Notes: generated by a model not told the origin, from the letters alone. A DNA stretch of 64,000 bases from Halichondria panicea (GCF_963675165.1 NC_087377.1:15186198-15250197), one strand, 5' to 3'. Shown: positions 11,592 through 23,367, counted from the stretch's first letter. A program made the numbers and translations.

Positions 11592-11608
11592 GGTTGCAGC
11601 CCTATCTA

Positions 11609-12695
11609 TAGCCTCAATCTCAGACCGAGTTTTCGCTTTTATAACGGTTAGGCGAACAACTGGGCCTGGTACTAGTTGTCTGCGCATGCGTCAATCGTTT
11701 GTCAGATTCTGACTAATGGATATTCTCGTTCACTTTCGTGACATTTATATTCGTGTACTATCCTGTACTAGAAGTCAGTTCCCGTTTTATCATTATTGGA
11801 ATCGATTGGAATGGCTCTTAGCTGAAGCTTCTCTCTTCTCTGAAGCTTATTCTGAAGACTGAACAACAAGGGAAAGGTATAAAGCTTTGTCAAGCTTGTT
11901 AAGGTCAGATATTTTTGTGTGGGCCCTATGGCCGGCTATGCTATCAAGTCTTGTTCATGTTTGGCAAGAATGTAGGTAGACTATAGTTTCATCATTAATA
12001 TGGTGGATCAAGTGAAGAGTGTGAGCTAGAGAACTTGGTGCTGCCATCATCAGCTCGTCGACAATGACACTATAACCGAGAAATTTAATATGTATAGATC
12101 TACACGTATTTAAAATGTCTACTTCTCTGTACAGGAGCAATGGCTAATATCCAGCTATCCCAACAGTGCTCCTCTTGGCTATACTAACGGACGAGACTGG
12201 ACAGTTTGAGGTAAGGGTTTAACCGTCTTTGGTTTCTTTTAATATTGTCCTATACTCACAGACACAGGACTGGAGTATGACCTGCTCATTCGAGCGTTGC
12301 TGGGTAGCTCAGAGACATCAAGAGAATCTACGTTTTCTCAGGCAATGAGTTACGAGTTGGGGCCTAGAATCAGAGAAGTCCAGCAGCCTGCTAAATCTTT
12401 TTGAAACGTAATTTGAAGGCATTCAATCATCCTGAAGTTGCCCTGGGTCACTGTAATTGTGCTGCAGCACAACTGGCAACTCCCCAGGCCTTTGTGAAGC
12501 AGCTCCCTATGTGCATCTTTTGTGTACTAACTCTGTGCATTTTCTGTGTACAAATTTCTATTATTGATTTATTAAATATTTTTGCCGACCACAAATATAC
12601 AATGAAAATTTGACGCATGCGCAGACAACTAGTACCAGGCCCAGTTGTTGGCCTAACCGTTATAAAAGCGAAAACTCGGCCTGGGATCGAGGCTA
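11609..12695. mobile_element. Non-autonomous TAG-ended element, 9-bp duplication
   Basis: Begins TAGCCTCAATCTCAG and ends CTGGGATCGAGGCTA. The inverted repeats run for about 100 bp, including AACTGGGCCTGGTACTAG and CTGCGCATGCGTCA. It is flanked on both sides by CCCTATCTA (11600-11608 and 12696-12704). No open frame with recognisable homology. It sits inside the helicase-transposon remnant. Confidence 0.85.
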
Positions 12696-12857
12696 CCCTA
12701 TCTAGCATTCGTTCTGCTGCGCGTACTAACTATGAATATCATTAATATTAGCCGCGCCTATAACCACAAAGCTCTGCAGAGGGGAGGGGCTGGGAAGCCA
12801 ACAAAAATGCATTACGTAAGGGTTATACAATCTGATTGGTGCATATGCATTCCTGAA

Positions 12858-15800
12858 TTTTTTTTTTTTTTCATGTAAAGGTTAGAGGGTACAAAGCTAG
12901 ACAAAATAAAATGAAAAATAATGACAAAAATAATTACAATGTGGATGCTGAGTTCAGTTGATTTGCAGTTCTGACATAGCCAGGTCCATAGGGGGCGGTG
13001 TCTTCATGGCTTGACCAATGCTTGAACGGGCACCACGAATGCACTGGATTGCTGATCTTAGTAAAGAAAAATTTAGGCGGCAGCGTAGCCAGGACAGGGT
13101 GGAGGAGTAGGGTTGATCCCATTTCATTGCAAGTAGGGAGGCAAGTCTTTTGTAAAAAACAGTCGCTTCAACTGCAAGACCTCCGGTGGCAGAGAGAACG
13201 AGTGGGGTGAATGAGGCATTCTCAATTTCTCTTATCCTTTGCTCGTAGGCACGTTTTTGTATTAATTCATGTTTGCGGTAGCAGGCTGTAAGGTTGGAGT
13301 GAGAATTGGAGGGGGCAAAAGGGTTGAATACTCTGACATCTAGATATGTTTTTTGGAAGCGTCCTCCCCAGAACCCATTTGCAGCGACGTCCAGTCTTGC
13401 ACCTGGCTGAGAGTTAGATGTAGCACCTCTGAGCGCTTCTCCAGTGATAGGTTGCAGCTCTGGTTCAATACTGACGTTGCTGCACACCTCAGTTAGGAGG
13501 TTAGCAGTCACGTCCCTGATTTCATTATGCCTTAGTGAGGGGAAGCCACCCTTAGGGCAGGAGAGGACGTGTTCAACAGAGAACTTGGCTCCACAACAAC
13601 ACGATAGCGGGGTGCGGATGGGTTGCCAGTTGTACCTAAGACCTAGAGCATCATGGAATGCACCCTTGTGTAGCGCAAAGCTGTATTCTTCTATGGGCAG
13701 CGAGGTGAGCCAAGAAGAGGCCCCTTTCTCTTGGGCAAGGGTCATAGAGCGCTTTTGCGAGTGTGTTAGGGATTCACTCACTGACAGGTGTTCCGATAAC
13801 TGTTTGGAGTGTTCTCTTCTCTGAGTGTGCACCTCCAATTTTGCCTTCAGCTGGTGGTCTATTATCTCTGCTGAGTAGTGAGGGTCTTGCCGTAGAATTG
13901 CCTCGGTCAGGGGCGCGGTTATTTTGGTGGAGGAGAGAAACTCAGAGTCAGTGGAGACGGTGGGGTTGGCCAATGCGATACCACCAAGTCTGGCAGGCAG
14001 AGCCAGGAGGTTACGCTCGATGTCGTTTGGGGGTGGTCTGCCTGTGAGTGCAAGGATCAATTTGGTTCTTATATAACTGCTTCCAGAGGGCTTAGGCAAT
14101 GGCCTAGATTCGGCATTGTACGAGTGAGATATGACCATTTGCTGCTCATTTCGTGGGTAAACGCAGCATGAGCAGCGTGTGGTTGGCTTTGGGCAATGGT
14201 TGACAGGAGCTCGAGTTCGTCAGCCCAGCCCTGAACCTTATTAGCAACAAATGACTGCATATAGTCTTTAGTACCGAGGGCTGCTCCAAGGTAGGGTCTG
14301 CCTTCTGAGGTGACTTTCACTGCTGTGCCTGCGAAAGCTATTGTTGCAGAATCAAGACAATTCACCTTTGAGAGAAGCCAGGTTTTGCTCGGGTTGGGGA
14401 AGTAGCCAAATTTGGGGCCTATGATATTAATTTGATCCCACCAGAGACGTAGACTGTTGATTGTCCCAGACCCTGAAGCATCATCTGCATACCAGACTTG
14501 ATTGATGTCGTTTACATTTTCTTTTAATTTGTTGATCAAGGGAATCGTTGCCAGGGCGTACATGGGCATCGCCAATGGGTCTCCTTGAGTGGTTCCTTCC
14601 TGACTGATGAGAGTGTCCCCATCAACGAACAACTCAGACGGAGCCCTGTAGGTGTTAATGAGGACTGTTGCGAGGGAGGGGCAGAGTCTCCAGATGTTAT
14701 GTAGAGCAGTTTGCCGGTTGAGAGAATTGAAAGCATTGCTGGCGTCTACTATAGTAAGACGGCTTCAGTGTCGTCTTTATTGAAGAGGGTGCGAGCAGCG
14801 TGGACAGCTGCCTCTGTGCCAGAGATTTTACCGGCACAGAGCTGTACTGAGCCAGCGACCTCTTGAATGTCTTGCCTAGTGACTCGCAGGATGGCCTTGG
14901 CAATGATACGCCTAGCAGTATCTCCGATTCCAATGGGACGAACACCCGGATTTTTGTCGAAGGCGATGAGACGACAAGCCAATAGAGGGGCTGTGCTGGC
15001 TGGGTCGATCAGTTCAGTGCAGATGCGTTTTGCCGTCTGAGCGAGTGAGTGGCAGAGGTCCGCAGAAGCAGACTTAAAGGAGGTGCATAGACGTCTCCAG
15101 CCTAGTGCATCTATGCCAGATGGACCAGCAGCGCCACTGGTATTCAAGGCGGCAGATCTAATTATAGTGGCATCTAGTGATTCGAAAAATACAGGATGAA
15201 CATCTTGGGGGTCATCCTTAATGATTACATCGGGGTAAGCTGGTTGGCCTGGAGGGTGTTTATCAATGAAGATCTCCTTCACCTTTTTCTGACCATTTGG
15301 AGTTGTGACAATTTCATCCAGCTGGAGAGTTCCTCCTTTACCCTGCTCAGATAGTAGACGAAGAGCTGCTTTTGTTTTGCCTTGGAGCATCAGGTTAGCA
15401 AAGGAACGAGGGAGTTGCTCTTTCTTGAGTGGTGGTGTGATGCGGATACGGTGTTGTATTGTTCTTCCTTCTCTCAGTAGTTCATTTAGGTCTCCCTCTC
15501 GCCAGGTGTCCAAGCGCCTAGTGAGGCAAGAGGTATGATCTTTTTGTTTTGATTTACGAAAAGGCTTCTGTAGAAGGAGGATGGGCATGAGTGTAGCTGC
15601 TTTTAAAGCAATTGTCTCTAGGGCTGAATTTGAAGCAAAGGCATTAAAGAGCCTCGCGAGCTCGGAGACAAAGGACTTTCCAGCATTTCCATGGGGGACT
15701 TTGAAAAGGTTCGTCCTCCAATGTACTGCTTCAGTGAATGCAGCATTGAGAGAGTTGATAAAGGTCAGACAGTCATATTCCCCCCAAGTAAACACGGGGT

Positions 15801-16104
15801 CTGCAGGGGGGATAAATTGAGGGAGTACCGTTTCCGCAAGATTGCATCCCCGGGCCTGGGCAGGGGAGTGTGAAGGAGATCCTGGGAGGCTTAGTGGGAG
15901 GTTGGCTGATTGAGACGGAGTAATGTTTGGCACAATGAGAGGTTGCACAGGCATGTCATTCGGAGCTGTCGGTAAGGGCACGACATGAGCGGGATTAGCA
16001 CAGTTTCCCAGTCGCTGTGGAAGACAGTTTTGACATGGTTGGCCTCTCTTGACACACACACAGTTCAGACAGCGTCCCGTATGGTTGCATTTACAGCACG
16101 TCAT
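12858..16104 (-). mobile_element. LINE (non-LTR retrotransposon) with restriction-like endonuclease
   Basis: Read on minus, it starts near 16104, runs through a zinc-finger, reverse transcriptase and C-terminal endonuclease region, then about 80 bp of 3' UTR and a 14-base poly(A) (T run at 12858-12871). There is no LTR. A 40-bp sequence just 5' of it is present twice (16118-16159 and 16170-16210) and may be a 5'-UTR repeat or flank duplication. The layout fits early-branching LINEs (R2/NeSL/HERO-like). I cannot fix the clade by eye. Confidence 0.8.
12954..16104 (-). pseudogene. LINE polyprotein: zinc finger, reverse transcriptase, PD-(D/E)XK-type endonuclease; two frameshifts
   Basis: Three overlapping frames carry one protein of roughly 1,050 residues. 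16104-14749 opens with a cysteine-rich finger (CCKC, CLNC, CQNC) and the start of the reverse transcriptase. 14750-14069 continues with the motif A region VDASNAFNSLNR, EGTTQGDP and the catalytic YADDA. 14138-12954 carries a CCCG...H....C finger (CCCGAKFSVEHVLSCPKGG region) and RLDVAANGFW with DVRVFNP, which resembles the restriction-like endonuclease of early LINEs. Frame breaks lie near 14755 and near 14100-14140, so this copy is dead. It would have nicked target DNA and copied its RNA there. Confidence 0.8.
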
Positions 16105-16117
16105 TCGAGTGTTTGAC

Positions 16118-16210
16118 TTCGAAAAGCTCCTTGGTGAGTAGGCTTGATTAGTCAGTTTAATAGATCAGTTCGAAAAGCTCCTTGGTGAGTAGGCTTGATT
16201 AGTCAGTTTG
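16118..16210. repeat. Two tandem copies of a 40-bp sequence
   Basis: The stretch beginning TTCGAAAAGCTCCTTGG occurs twice with a period of about 51 bp, directly upstream of the LINE start. It may be part of the LINE 5' UTR. Confidence 0.7.
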
Positions 16211-16628
16211 AAGGACTATACTGCAAACGTTTATGAACAGTAAAGCTTATCCATGGCATGAAACCATTCTATATAGCACTTAGATACATAATAACCAAGT
16301 CAAGCAATGTCTTTTGCTGTTTAGGTTTCGCAGCAGGGAAAGAGAAAAGTTGACATGGAGTAATTCAAGCTATACTCAAAAACAGAGTAAAGACAGCGGA
16401 CTTAGACAAGTTAGAGCTTGTCAGTGGTGTAAACTTACTTATCTAGAGTAACCTCCCAGCCTCTGAGTGATCGCTAGTGCATAGGAGCAGAGCTAGAAAC
16501 AGTTGAAATACAACCAGAGTACGGTCAAAACAAAAATAATCGCGAGTGCGAAATCATAACGCGGAGTGTTTCAACCATTTATTTACACAGGGAGGCCTGG
16601 TCGTTTCCAATCCCCTTCCTATGGTTTG

Positions 16629-17679
16629 CCCATAGATTGAAAAGGAAGGGGATTGGAAACGAAAATGTTTGCGTGAAACACTCCGCGTTATAGGGTGTGG
16701 CTAAAACTACAAAGGATTATTTTTATAGTCAGCATGCTCATTACCTGTCTTGACTGCTGCTCTACAATGTGCTGTACATAGAAACAGTGAAATTGATCAC
16801 TTTTAATGTTGATTTTCTAAAAAGTAAAGAGAATCTAGCTCTAAAAAGTCGACTAAGCCACGCAGCCACTATCACTAAACAAACTTCACTCTCAAGCAAA
16901 ACAATCAAGAAACAAATCAAGGAATTCCTGTGGCTGCAATTTCGGCTAAATTTTGACTCTGATAATCCCTGCTCGTTCACTTCAAATGTCCCTGCAACAA
17001 GTGCCCAGTTTAACTGAACTATAACTATGTATTATGTGTTAGTATAGCTAATTATGGTAACCTGTCTCTACAGGCTTGCCATCGGCATATAATGCTGAAA
17101 AATCATATTGAATTGAATAAATGCTATAAAAGAAGGAATAGCCCTTACTATAAAGTCGTGGGAGGTCAAGGCCCGTGGTGTGTCTAAAAGTATACTGAAA
17201 GTATACTAAAGCAGTTCAAGTTGAAGGACTATACTGCAAACGTTTATGAACAGTACAGCTTATCCATAGCATGAAGCCATTCTATGTAGCACTTAGATAC
17301 ATAATAACCATAGATAAACGAGTTCGTTTATCTATGATAATAACCAAGTCAAGCAATGTACTTTGCTGTTTTGACTTCACAGCATGCAGGGAAAGAGAAA
17401 AGTTGACATAGAATAATTCAAGCTAAACTCAACAAAAATTGGAAGCAGAGTAAAGACAACGGACTCAGAGCTTGTCAGTGGTATAAACTTACTTCTCTAG
17501 AGTACCTCCCAGCCCCTGAGTGATCGCTAGTGGATAGGAGAGCTAGAAACAGTTAAAATACAACACAAAATGATCAACCACGAAAATATTTGCGAGCGCG
17601 AAATATAACACGGAGTGTTTCAACCTTTTACACAGGGGGGCCTGGTCGTTTCCTATCCCCTTCCTTTTCAATCTATGGG
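16629..17679. mobile_element. MITE-like element, copy B (uninterrupted)
   Basis: Starts CCCATAGATTGAAAAGGAAG and ends with its complement. Subterminal blocks GAAACACTCCGCGTTAT and their inverted partners are also present. It is 1.05 kb, has no transposase, and lies four bases from the end of copy A. It contains the short inverted pair ATAGATAAACGAG/CTCGTTTATCTAT-like near 17310-17335. Confidence 0.75.
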
Positions 17680-17752
17680 GTTAATCCCCTCCCTCCTCTC
17701 GGTGCTGATATAACACATAATTTGTCTCAGATTGTTTACTGAATTAATTTTG

Positions 17753-17960
17753 AATTTACAGTAATTCCATTTAGTGCAGTCTCGACCTTTGTCTTTGACC
17801 TCAGCCCAAAACAAAACATTAGAGAAAGGCAAACGATCTGATCTGAGAGATTAGTAAGTGCAAGGGTATTGCTACCATTTAGGACTGACTAGACTATCTA
17901 TGCCACCACTAAAAACTTGAATTAGTTGACATTGAGTTGCGGACCCTATAGATCTACTAT
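17753..17960. repeat. Inverted copy of 948-1130 upstream of the first GT32 gene
   Basis: Reverse complement of the sequence beside the transposon end at 931. It carries the uninterrupted target version GTAGATCTA where the other copy has the element followed by GTATATCTA. Confidence 0.7.
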
Positions 17961-17991
17961 ATAACTGTTTCAATAGTGCCAACATTTTAGC

Positions 17992-19053
17992 ATGACAAAG
18001 TGTTCACAGAAGACACAGCTGGTGGCTATTGGTAGTGTACTGTCAACTGTACTCTGGACTTTGTTTCTGGTACAGAAGATGTGTAGCGACAACACGGCGT
18101 TCCTCCCTAGGCCTATATCTGCAAATCCAGTTACAGAGAAGGAAAATCTGCCAAACTGTACAAGCTGTATGCAACTGAGGGAGGAAGATCCCTACCCGAC
18201 TAGTGGAGAATCCCTCAGTGGAAAGAATTTTTGTGAAGCATTCACAGGAACAAACCGTACAGACTGTGTTTATCTTCATCCAGAGATATTTCACTATGTC
18301 CTATTTACAAACAATCCGAAAGACAGCGTATTGGGTTTTCGAGAGTTTTTGTCAATATATTCAGTGGATAAGTTTTATAAGCCAGAGAAGATTGTCATAC
18401 ACTGTAGCCAATCGATCACTGGCAAGTATTGGGAGATTGTGCAGAAGTTGACTACTCCTATTGAGATGAGACTGACGTATCGAATAACTACTGTTGGCAA
18501 GAAACAGAAACCAGCATTTATTTCCCATGAAGCAGACTATCTAAAAATCAAATCTGGCTTCAGAGACGGGGGCATTTATTCTGATTTTGATGTTGTCATC
18601 CTCAATGGTTCAAAATTGCGTGAAATGCAACGACAATCAGAGATAGTGATTGGGAGAAACAACCCAGAGTGTACCGAAACTTGTGCCGGATTTTTTTCAA
18701 GTGTCCCCGGCTCACCATTTATGGGGAAATGGTTGGACAGTTACGAGAATAACTACAGGCCTGGATGGACATACAATGCAGGACATGTGCCAGCTCAAAT
18801 ACTACACCATTGCCCAGAATGTCATCGTGACATAACTGTTGATTATGACATGAGTAATTGGATTGACGCTAGGGATAAAAACTGGTTGAAGGAAGGAGGG
18901 CTTGAGTGGAGGCAAAAAGCAGTGGCTCACTATATGAACACGGGGTTTATGAAACCATTAAAACCACCTAAAGAATTACTTAGTATGTCGACTCCATTCT
19001 CAGAGATGGTGAAGTTTGTACTAGGGGACGCAATCAACGATTTTATTATCTAA
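17992..19053 (+). CDS. GT32-like glycosyltransferase, copy 1 (353 aa)
   Basis: Intronless, with its ATG preceded by a leader (TATATAACTGTTTCAATAGT) shared by all three copies. Residues about 10-27 form a single hydrophobic signal anchor, so this should be a type II membrane protein of the Golgi with its catalytic part in the lumen. The catalytic core has HEADYLKIKSGFRDGG followed by IYSDFDV, with the metal- and sugar-nucleotide-binding DXD at residues 198-200; this is the pattern of the GT32 / DXD sugar-binding family. Cysteines in the stem (CTSC) and after the core (CPEC) may form disulfides. It probably transfers a hexose to a glycan or lipid; the acceptor cannot be told. It is the most divergent of the three copies. 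Confidence 0.85.
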   Translation: MTKCSQKTQLVAIGSVLSTVLWTLFLVQKMCSDNTAFLPRPISANPVTEKENLPNCTSCMQLREEDPYPTSGESLSGKNFCEAFTGTNRTDCVYLHPEIFHYVLFTNNPKDSVLGFREFLSIYSVDKFYKPEKIVIHCSQSITGKYWEIVQKLTTPIEMRLTYRITTVGKKQKPAFISHEADYLKIKSGFRDGGIYSDFDVVILNGSKLREMQRQSEIVIGRNNPECTETCAGFFSSVPGSPFMGKWLDSYENNYRPGWTYNAGHVPAQILHHCPECHRDITVDYDMSNWIDARDKNWLKEGGLEWRQKAVAHYMNTGFMKPLKPPKELLSMSTPFSEMVKFVLGDAINDFII

Positions 19054-19892
19054 CTTATAACAGGTATAATTTTCGTTGCTCAGCTGATTCGAGGCTATGC
19101 CCCATACCCCATTACAATTGCCCAATACCAAGCTATATATAATTTATTATTGTATACTCTATATAGCCAGCAATTGAACTGTGTGCATACAAAATAAAAT
19201 GTTTTTACGACAATACTTGACAATACTTTTAGTATACTATATAGTCTCGCACCAGCCCCAGTTTTTCGACTTAACATTCCAATAGAAAACATTCGGGGCT
19301 GGTATGACTAAATAATACCTGGCAACTGAATAGATTGATTTTTGTTAATCACGTATAGTCAATTATGTCATCTTTTTGTAATAGAATTGCTGTTTTATAG
19401 ACAATGATTTATAAATTATTTATAAAAAGAGTGTTATTTAAGCCAGATTAGGCTAGCGCTTATAGCCAGAATATTGCTGAATCAGCACTTTACAACCTCA
19501 CAATGCAGGGTCACCTGATTCTGGGAATTGCTCCACTCTGTATTGCACTCTATCTATAGATTGTACTTAGCTTGTGTCAGTTAGCTCTAGCTGTGTAGTT
19601 TGGCAAAAACGGCGATCGGTACGTTCTGACGAAAATCGAAAAATTCGGTATATAGTTTTTTCAAGTTATCACTGCTCAGACTGGAAGCGACTTGGCCTAT
19701 CCAAGTTTTCGCTGGATAATAGGCCCATGCATGGCCATCTGTTAGTGTGTGTAATTAGTTTGAATCAGTCTTGTTTTGTTTGTGCGTTACACGCCCTTTT
19801 ACCTGACGCACTTTGATGTCTGACGGAGTTCGGCGACTTACTCTATCCATGCATATATATATACCACCATAATTATATAGGCTTGCGGTGAT
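19054..19892. other. 3' flank of GT32 copy 1 and non-coding interval
   Basis: The first 400 bp are shared with the 3' flanks of the other two GT32 genes (23.0-23.25 and 29.23-29.5 kb). The rest holds no recognised gene. Confidence 0.6.
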
Positions 19893-20192
19893 ATGACAAA
19901 CTACTTCAAAGATAAAATCGTTGAGCCTCGTCTTGTGATATTCGAATTTGATGGCGAAATCGTACAACAATTTGTTTGTGCTGAAAACGAAGAGATATTG
20001 GAAATACCGAGCACTTCATTGATCAATGGCATGGCGTACCTTATGGCCACCTACTACGTGTATATGATGTGGGTTACCCCATGCAAGCCGTATCAACCGT
20101 TGCTATACTTTATCCAAGATTTTATCATGGATAGAGCTGACGGCAAGAAGAGGCCAACTAGATACTCGGCATTTGCTGCCCGTATGAATTAA
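19893..20192 (+). CDS. Uncharacterised 99-aa reading frame, possible terminal exon
   Basis: Encodes an acidic N-terminal half, a hydrophobic stretch (LMATYYVYMMWV) and a basic tail (KKRPTRYSAFAARMN). The end resembles C-termini of uncharacterised multi-copy invertebrate proteins, but I cannot name a family. No exon upstream was identified. It could be a short independent gene, a terminal exon or a chance frame. Confidence 0.3.
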   Translation: MTNYFKDKIVEPRLVIFEFDGEIVQQFVCAENEEILEIPSTSLINGMAYLMATYYVYMMWVTPCKPYQPLLYFIQDFIMDRADGKKRPTRYSAFAARMN

Positions 20193-20540
20193 GTAAGACA
20201 TTGTATTGCATACATGAAGTGTATTGCATGGTATGGACAGAACTGATTTACGAACAAGGCATAAAAACGTTATCTATACATGCAGTATATATAATTATTG
20301 TGTATAATTATGTCCATGCTTTGTGATACATTGTTTATATACCTTAATATAGTTATTTATTCCTTTGGTATAATTAGAATTTTAGTGTCATTGTAACGAA
20401 AGTTTTAAACTGAGTGCAATATAGGTGTGTATACCAATAATCGTATAAGATCTATAAATAGAACTATATCAAATATGGAATACATGCATGAGTCTGAATG
20501 CGCATATAATTATAGTCCAGAATGTCCAATACTATAAATA

Positions 20541-20764
20541 CCGTATAGCGCGAAATTTTCGAGGCACTTATATTTCGTGGATTGGCCTCTAAAAGCCATT
20601 TCGTTGCACAATGTTCGCGGAATGACTGCTAACCGGAAGCCACACCTTAAATCTTTGCACGTTATAGCAGGTAATTTAACAATTTTCGTGGACTTATTTT
20701 CGTGTAGAATTCTAACCCACGAAATCCGCGAAAATTAAGCCCCTCGAAAATTTCGCGCTATACG
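20541..20764. mobile_element. MITE, CCGTATAGCGCGAAA family
   Basis: The ends CCGTATAGCGCGAAATTTTC and its complement enclose 224 bp. TA flanks both sides. The same end motif recurs in the MITEs inside the TRPA-like gene. Confidence 0.75.
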
Positions 20765-20864
20765 ATAATTAGACTTTTTTGTTGCCGGGGCTCTTCAGTG
20801 GACTGCCTGGCTAAAATGACGTGTGTATTTAATTATTTTCCTCTCATGCATGTACAGCGGTTGC

Positions 20865-21347
20865 TATAGTCTCATGGATCAGCTCCCTCCTGAGAAGGGG
20901 TCTGAGCACTCTTGTCTTGAGGTCATTTCACAGTGGAATGTGCCATACCAATGGAATGTAATCAATTCCTGACCTTACGCCTCTGCGTATTTGTTAATTG
21001 TACAAAGCGTCAAGCGCAGGTATCTCTCTATTTCTGAAAAAGGTGCTTCAATCTATTACATGTATGTCTTTTGCCTGTGGTGCTAACTCTCTGTGCCCAA
21101 GGACCCCTGCTTGGCTTGCTTATGCTTCGTAGCAGCGTCTATGTATGATGCGTTTACCATGCGTAATGCATGCGTTAATGATTATCCAAATGCGTTGAGC
21201 AACGTGCAGTTTTTTATATTGCCTCCTATAATATCACCTGACTAGAATAAGTCAATCTGATTGAGCCGCTGGAATTCCAGCGTGTGCAACAAAACTACAT
21301 CAAGAGTGCTCAGACCCCTTCTCAGGAGGAGGCTGATCCATGAGACT
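20865..21347. mobile_element. Non-autonomous TAG-ended element, imperfect 9-bp duplication
   Basis: The inverted ends read TAGTCTCATGGATCAGC and its complement, with GAGAAGGGGTCTGAGCACTC just inside. Flanks AGCGGTTGC (20856-20864) and AGCCGTTGC (21348-21356) differ at one base. The left end has two additional bases (TA) before TAG. No coding sequence. Confidence 0.7.
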
Positions 21348-21945
21348 AAGCCGTTGCATGGCAACATTATATAACACATTTACGAATACAGAATTTAGCA
21401 CACATGTGTATAGTGTGCTATATTAAGGGACAATCGAATAACACACTACCACGTGCTGAAACAACACGTTTGTTTTTACAGTGTAGGAGTGACAATAACA
21501 CACTTCATTAGCTTCATTCTAGGTACTTGCATTAGAGTGTATGTTTCCTGAGGCCTAGCTAATGGTACAAGCTCCAATGTGTTTGGCTAGATAGCAATAA
21601 AGATAAAACTGCTTGAAAATGTTTGTATCCAGTTGGTTCAAAGTTGGGAAACACATGCACACTTTGATATCGTGATTATGTCATGGTCCAGAGTAGCAAT
21701 TCTGTAGCTCATTAAATAGCTCAATAAATTTATACATAAATTATATACACCTGTGCAAGGTATGCGAGCCATGCCATTATGTAGGTAGGAGTGACTTTGT
21801 TGCAAATCACTAACACATCCAATAAGGGTATAAGATTTCTTGAGCCCATGCATCAAAGTAAACAAAGACCAAGAAGCCAACCGTAAAAGCTATTACTATA
21901 AAAGCTATTGGTATATAACTGTTTCAATAGTGCCAACATTTTAGC

Positions 21946-22995
21946 ATGAGAAAGTATTCACAGTCTACACAGCTGGTGGCTATTGGCAGTGTACTGTTCA
22001 CTGTACTCTGGACTTTGTTTCTGGTGCAGAAGTTGTATAGCGACAACACGGCGTTGCCTGCGCCTATATCTGCAAATCCAGTTACAGAGAAGGAAAATCT
22101 GCCAAACTGTATGCAACTGAGGGAGGAAAATCCCTACCCGACTAGTGGAGAACCTCTCAGTGGAAAGAATTTTTGTGAAGCATTCACAGGAACAAACCGT
22201 ACAGACTGTGTTTATCTTCATCCAGAGATATTTCACTATGTCCTATTTACAAACAATCCGAAAGACAGCATATTGGGTTTTCGAGAGTTTTTGTCAATAT
22301 ATTCAGTGGATAAGTTTTATAAGCCAGAGAAGATTGTCATACACTGTAGCCAATCGATCACTGGCAAGTATTGGGAGATTGTGCAGAAGTTGACTACTCC
22401 TATTGAGATGAGACTGACGGATCGAATAACCACTGTTGGCAAGAAACAGAAACCAGCATTTATTTCCCATGAAGCAGACTATCTAAAAATCAAATCTGGC
22501 TTTAGAGACGGCGGCATTTATTCTGATTTTGATGTTGTCATCCTCAATGGTTCAAAATTGCGTGAAATGCAACGACAATCAGAGATAGTGATTGGCAGAG
22601 ACAACCAAGAGTGTAGCAGAACTTGTGCCGGATTTTTTTCAAGTGTTCCCGGCTCACCATTTATGGGGAAATGGTTGGACAGTTACGAGAATAACTACAG
22701 TCCTGGATGGATATACAATGCAGGACATGTGCCAGCTCGAATGCTACACCATTGCCCAGAATGTCATCGTGACATAACTGTTGATTATCACATAAGTAAT
22801 TGGAATGACGCTAGGGATAAAAACTGGTTGAAGGAAGGAGGGCTTGAGTGGAGGCAAAAAGCAGTGGCTCACTATATGAACACGGGGTTTATGAAACCAT
22901 TAAAACCACCTAAAGAATTACTTAGTATGTCGACTCCATTCTCAGAGATGGTGAAGTTTGTACTAGGCGACACAATCAACGATTTTATCATATAA
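21946..22995 (+). CDS. GT32-like glycosyltransferase, copy 2 (349 aa)
   Basis: Intronless and nearly identical to copy 3 (28175-29224), with which it shares both flanks. An N-terminal signal anchor spans residues about 10-27. The core carries HEADYLKIKSGF, GGIYSDFD (DXD near residues 194-196) and a CPEC motif. It lacks four codons in the stem present in copy 1. The same ATG and leader are used as in the other copies. Predicted to be a Golgi type II sugar transferase with unknown acceptor. Confidence 0.85.
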   Translation: MRKYSQSTQLVAIGSVLFTVLWTLFLVQKLYSDNTALPAPISANPVTEKENLPNCMQLREENPYPTSGEPLSGKNFCEAFTGTNRTDCVYLHPEIFHYVLFTNNPKDSILGFREFLSIYSVDKFYKPEKIVIHCSQSITGKYWEIVQKLTTPIEMRLTDRITTVGKKQKPAFISHEADYLKIKSGFRDGGIYSDFDVVILNGSKLREMQRQSEIVIGRDNQECSRTCAGFFSSVPGSPFMGKWLDSYENNYSPGWIYNAGHVPARMLHHCPECHRDITVDYHISNWNDARDKNWLKEGGLEWRQKAVAHYMNTGFMKPLKPPKELLSMSTPFSEMVKFVLGDTINDFII

Positions 22996-23367
22996 CTTAT
23001 AACAGGTATATTATTTATTCTAGCCAGCAATTGAACTGTGTGCATTCAACATAAACATTTTTTACGACAATACTTGACAATACTTTTAGTATACTAGTCT
23101 CGCACCAGCCCCAGTTTTTCGACTTAACGTTCCAATAGAAAACATTCGGGGCTGGTATGACTAAATAGCTAATACCTGGCAACTGAATAGATTGATTTTT
23201 GTTAATCACGTATAGTCAATTATGTAATAGAATTGCTGTTTTATAGACAATGATTTATGAAAAGAGTGCATGCACTGATATACAAATTAGTTTGTGCTCT
23301 TTGTTTCAATTAATACATACGTTATTTAAGCCAGATGTTTAAGCCAACCAAATTTTACGCTCGTCTA

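Larger units (their letters stand above)
11301..12790. mobile_element. Remnant terminus of a helicase-transposon relative, interrupted
   Basis: Three pieces (11301-11342, 11557-11608 and 12696 to about 12790) line up in order with the inner side of the right terminus of the element at 29886-35490, read in reverse: GATGGGCGTG start, CAGCCCTATCTAGCATTC, then CGTACTAACTATGAATAT. The pieces are separated by the foldback element and the TAG-ended element. The far end of this remnant was not found; the LINE begins at 12858. Confidence 0.65.
11027..16624. mobile_element. MITE-like element, copy A, split by nested insertions
   Basis: The left end CCCATAGATTGAAAAGGAAG and the first 270 bp, and the last 400 bp at 16205-16624, match the uninterrupted copy B at 16629-17679. 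Everything between about 11301 and 16205 is later insertions: a helicase-transposon end, a foldback element, a TAG-ended element and a LINE. The right terminus is slightly shortened compared with copy B. No coding capacity of its own. Confidence 0.75.

Noticed and set aside
13444-14047. Plus-strand frames opposite the LINE
   Set aside because: Shadows of the reverse-strand LINE coding sequence.
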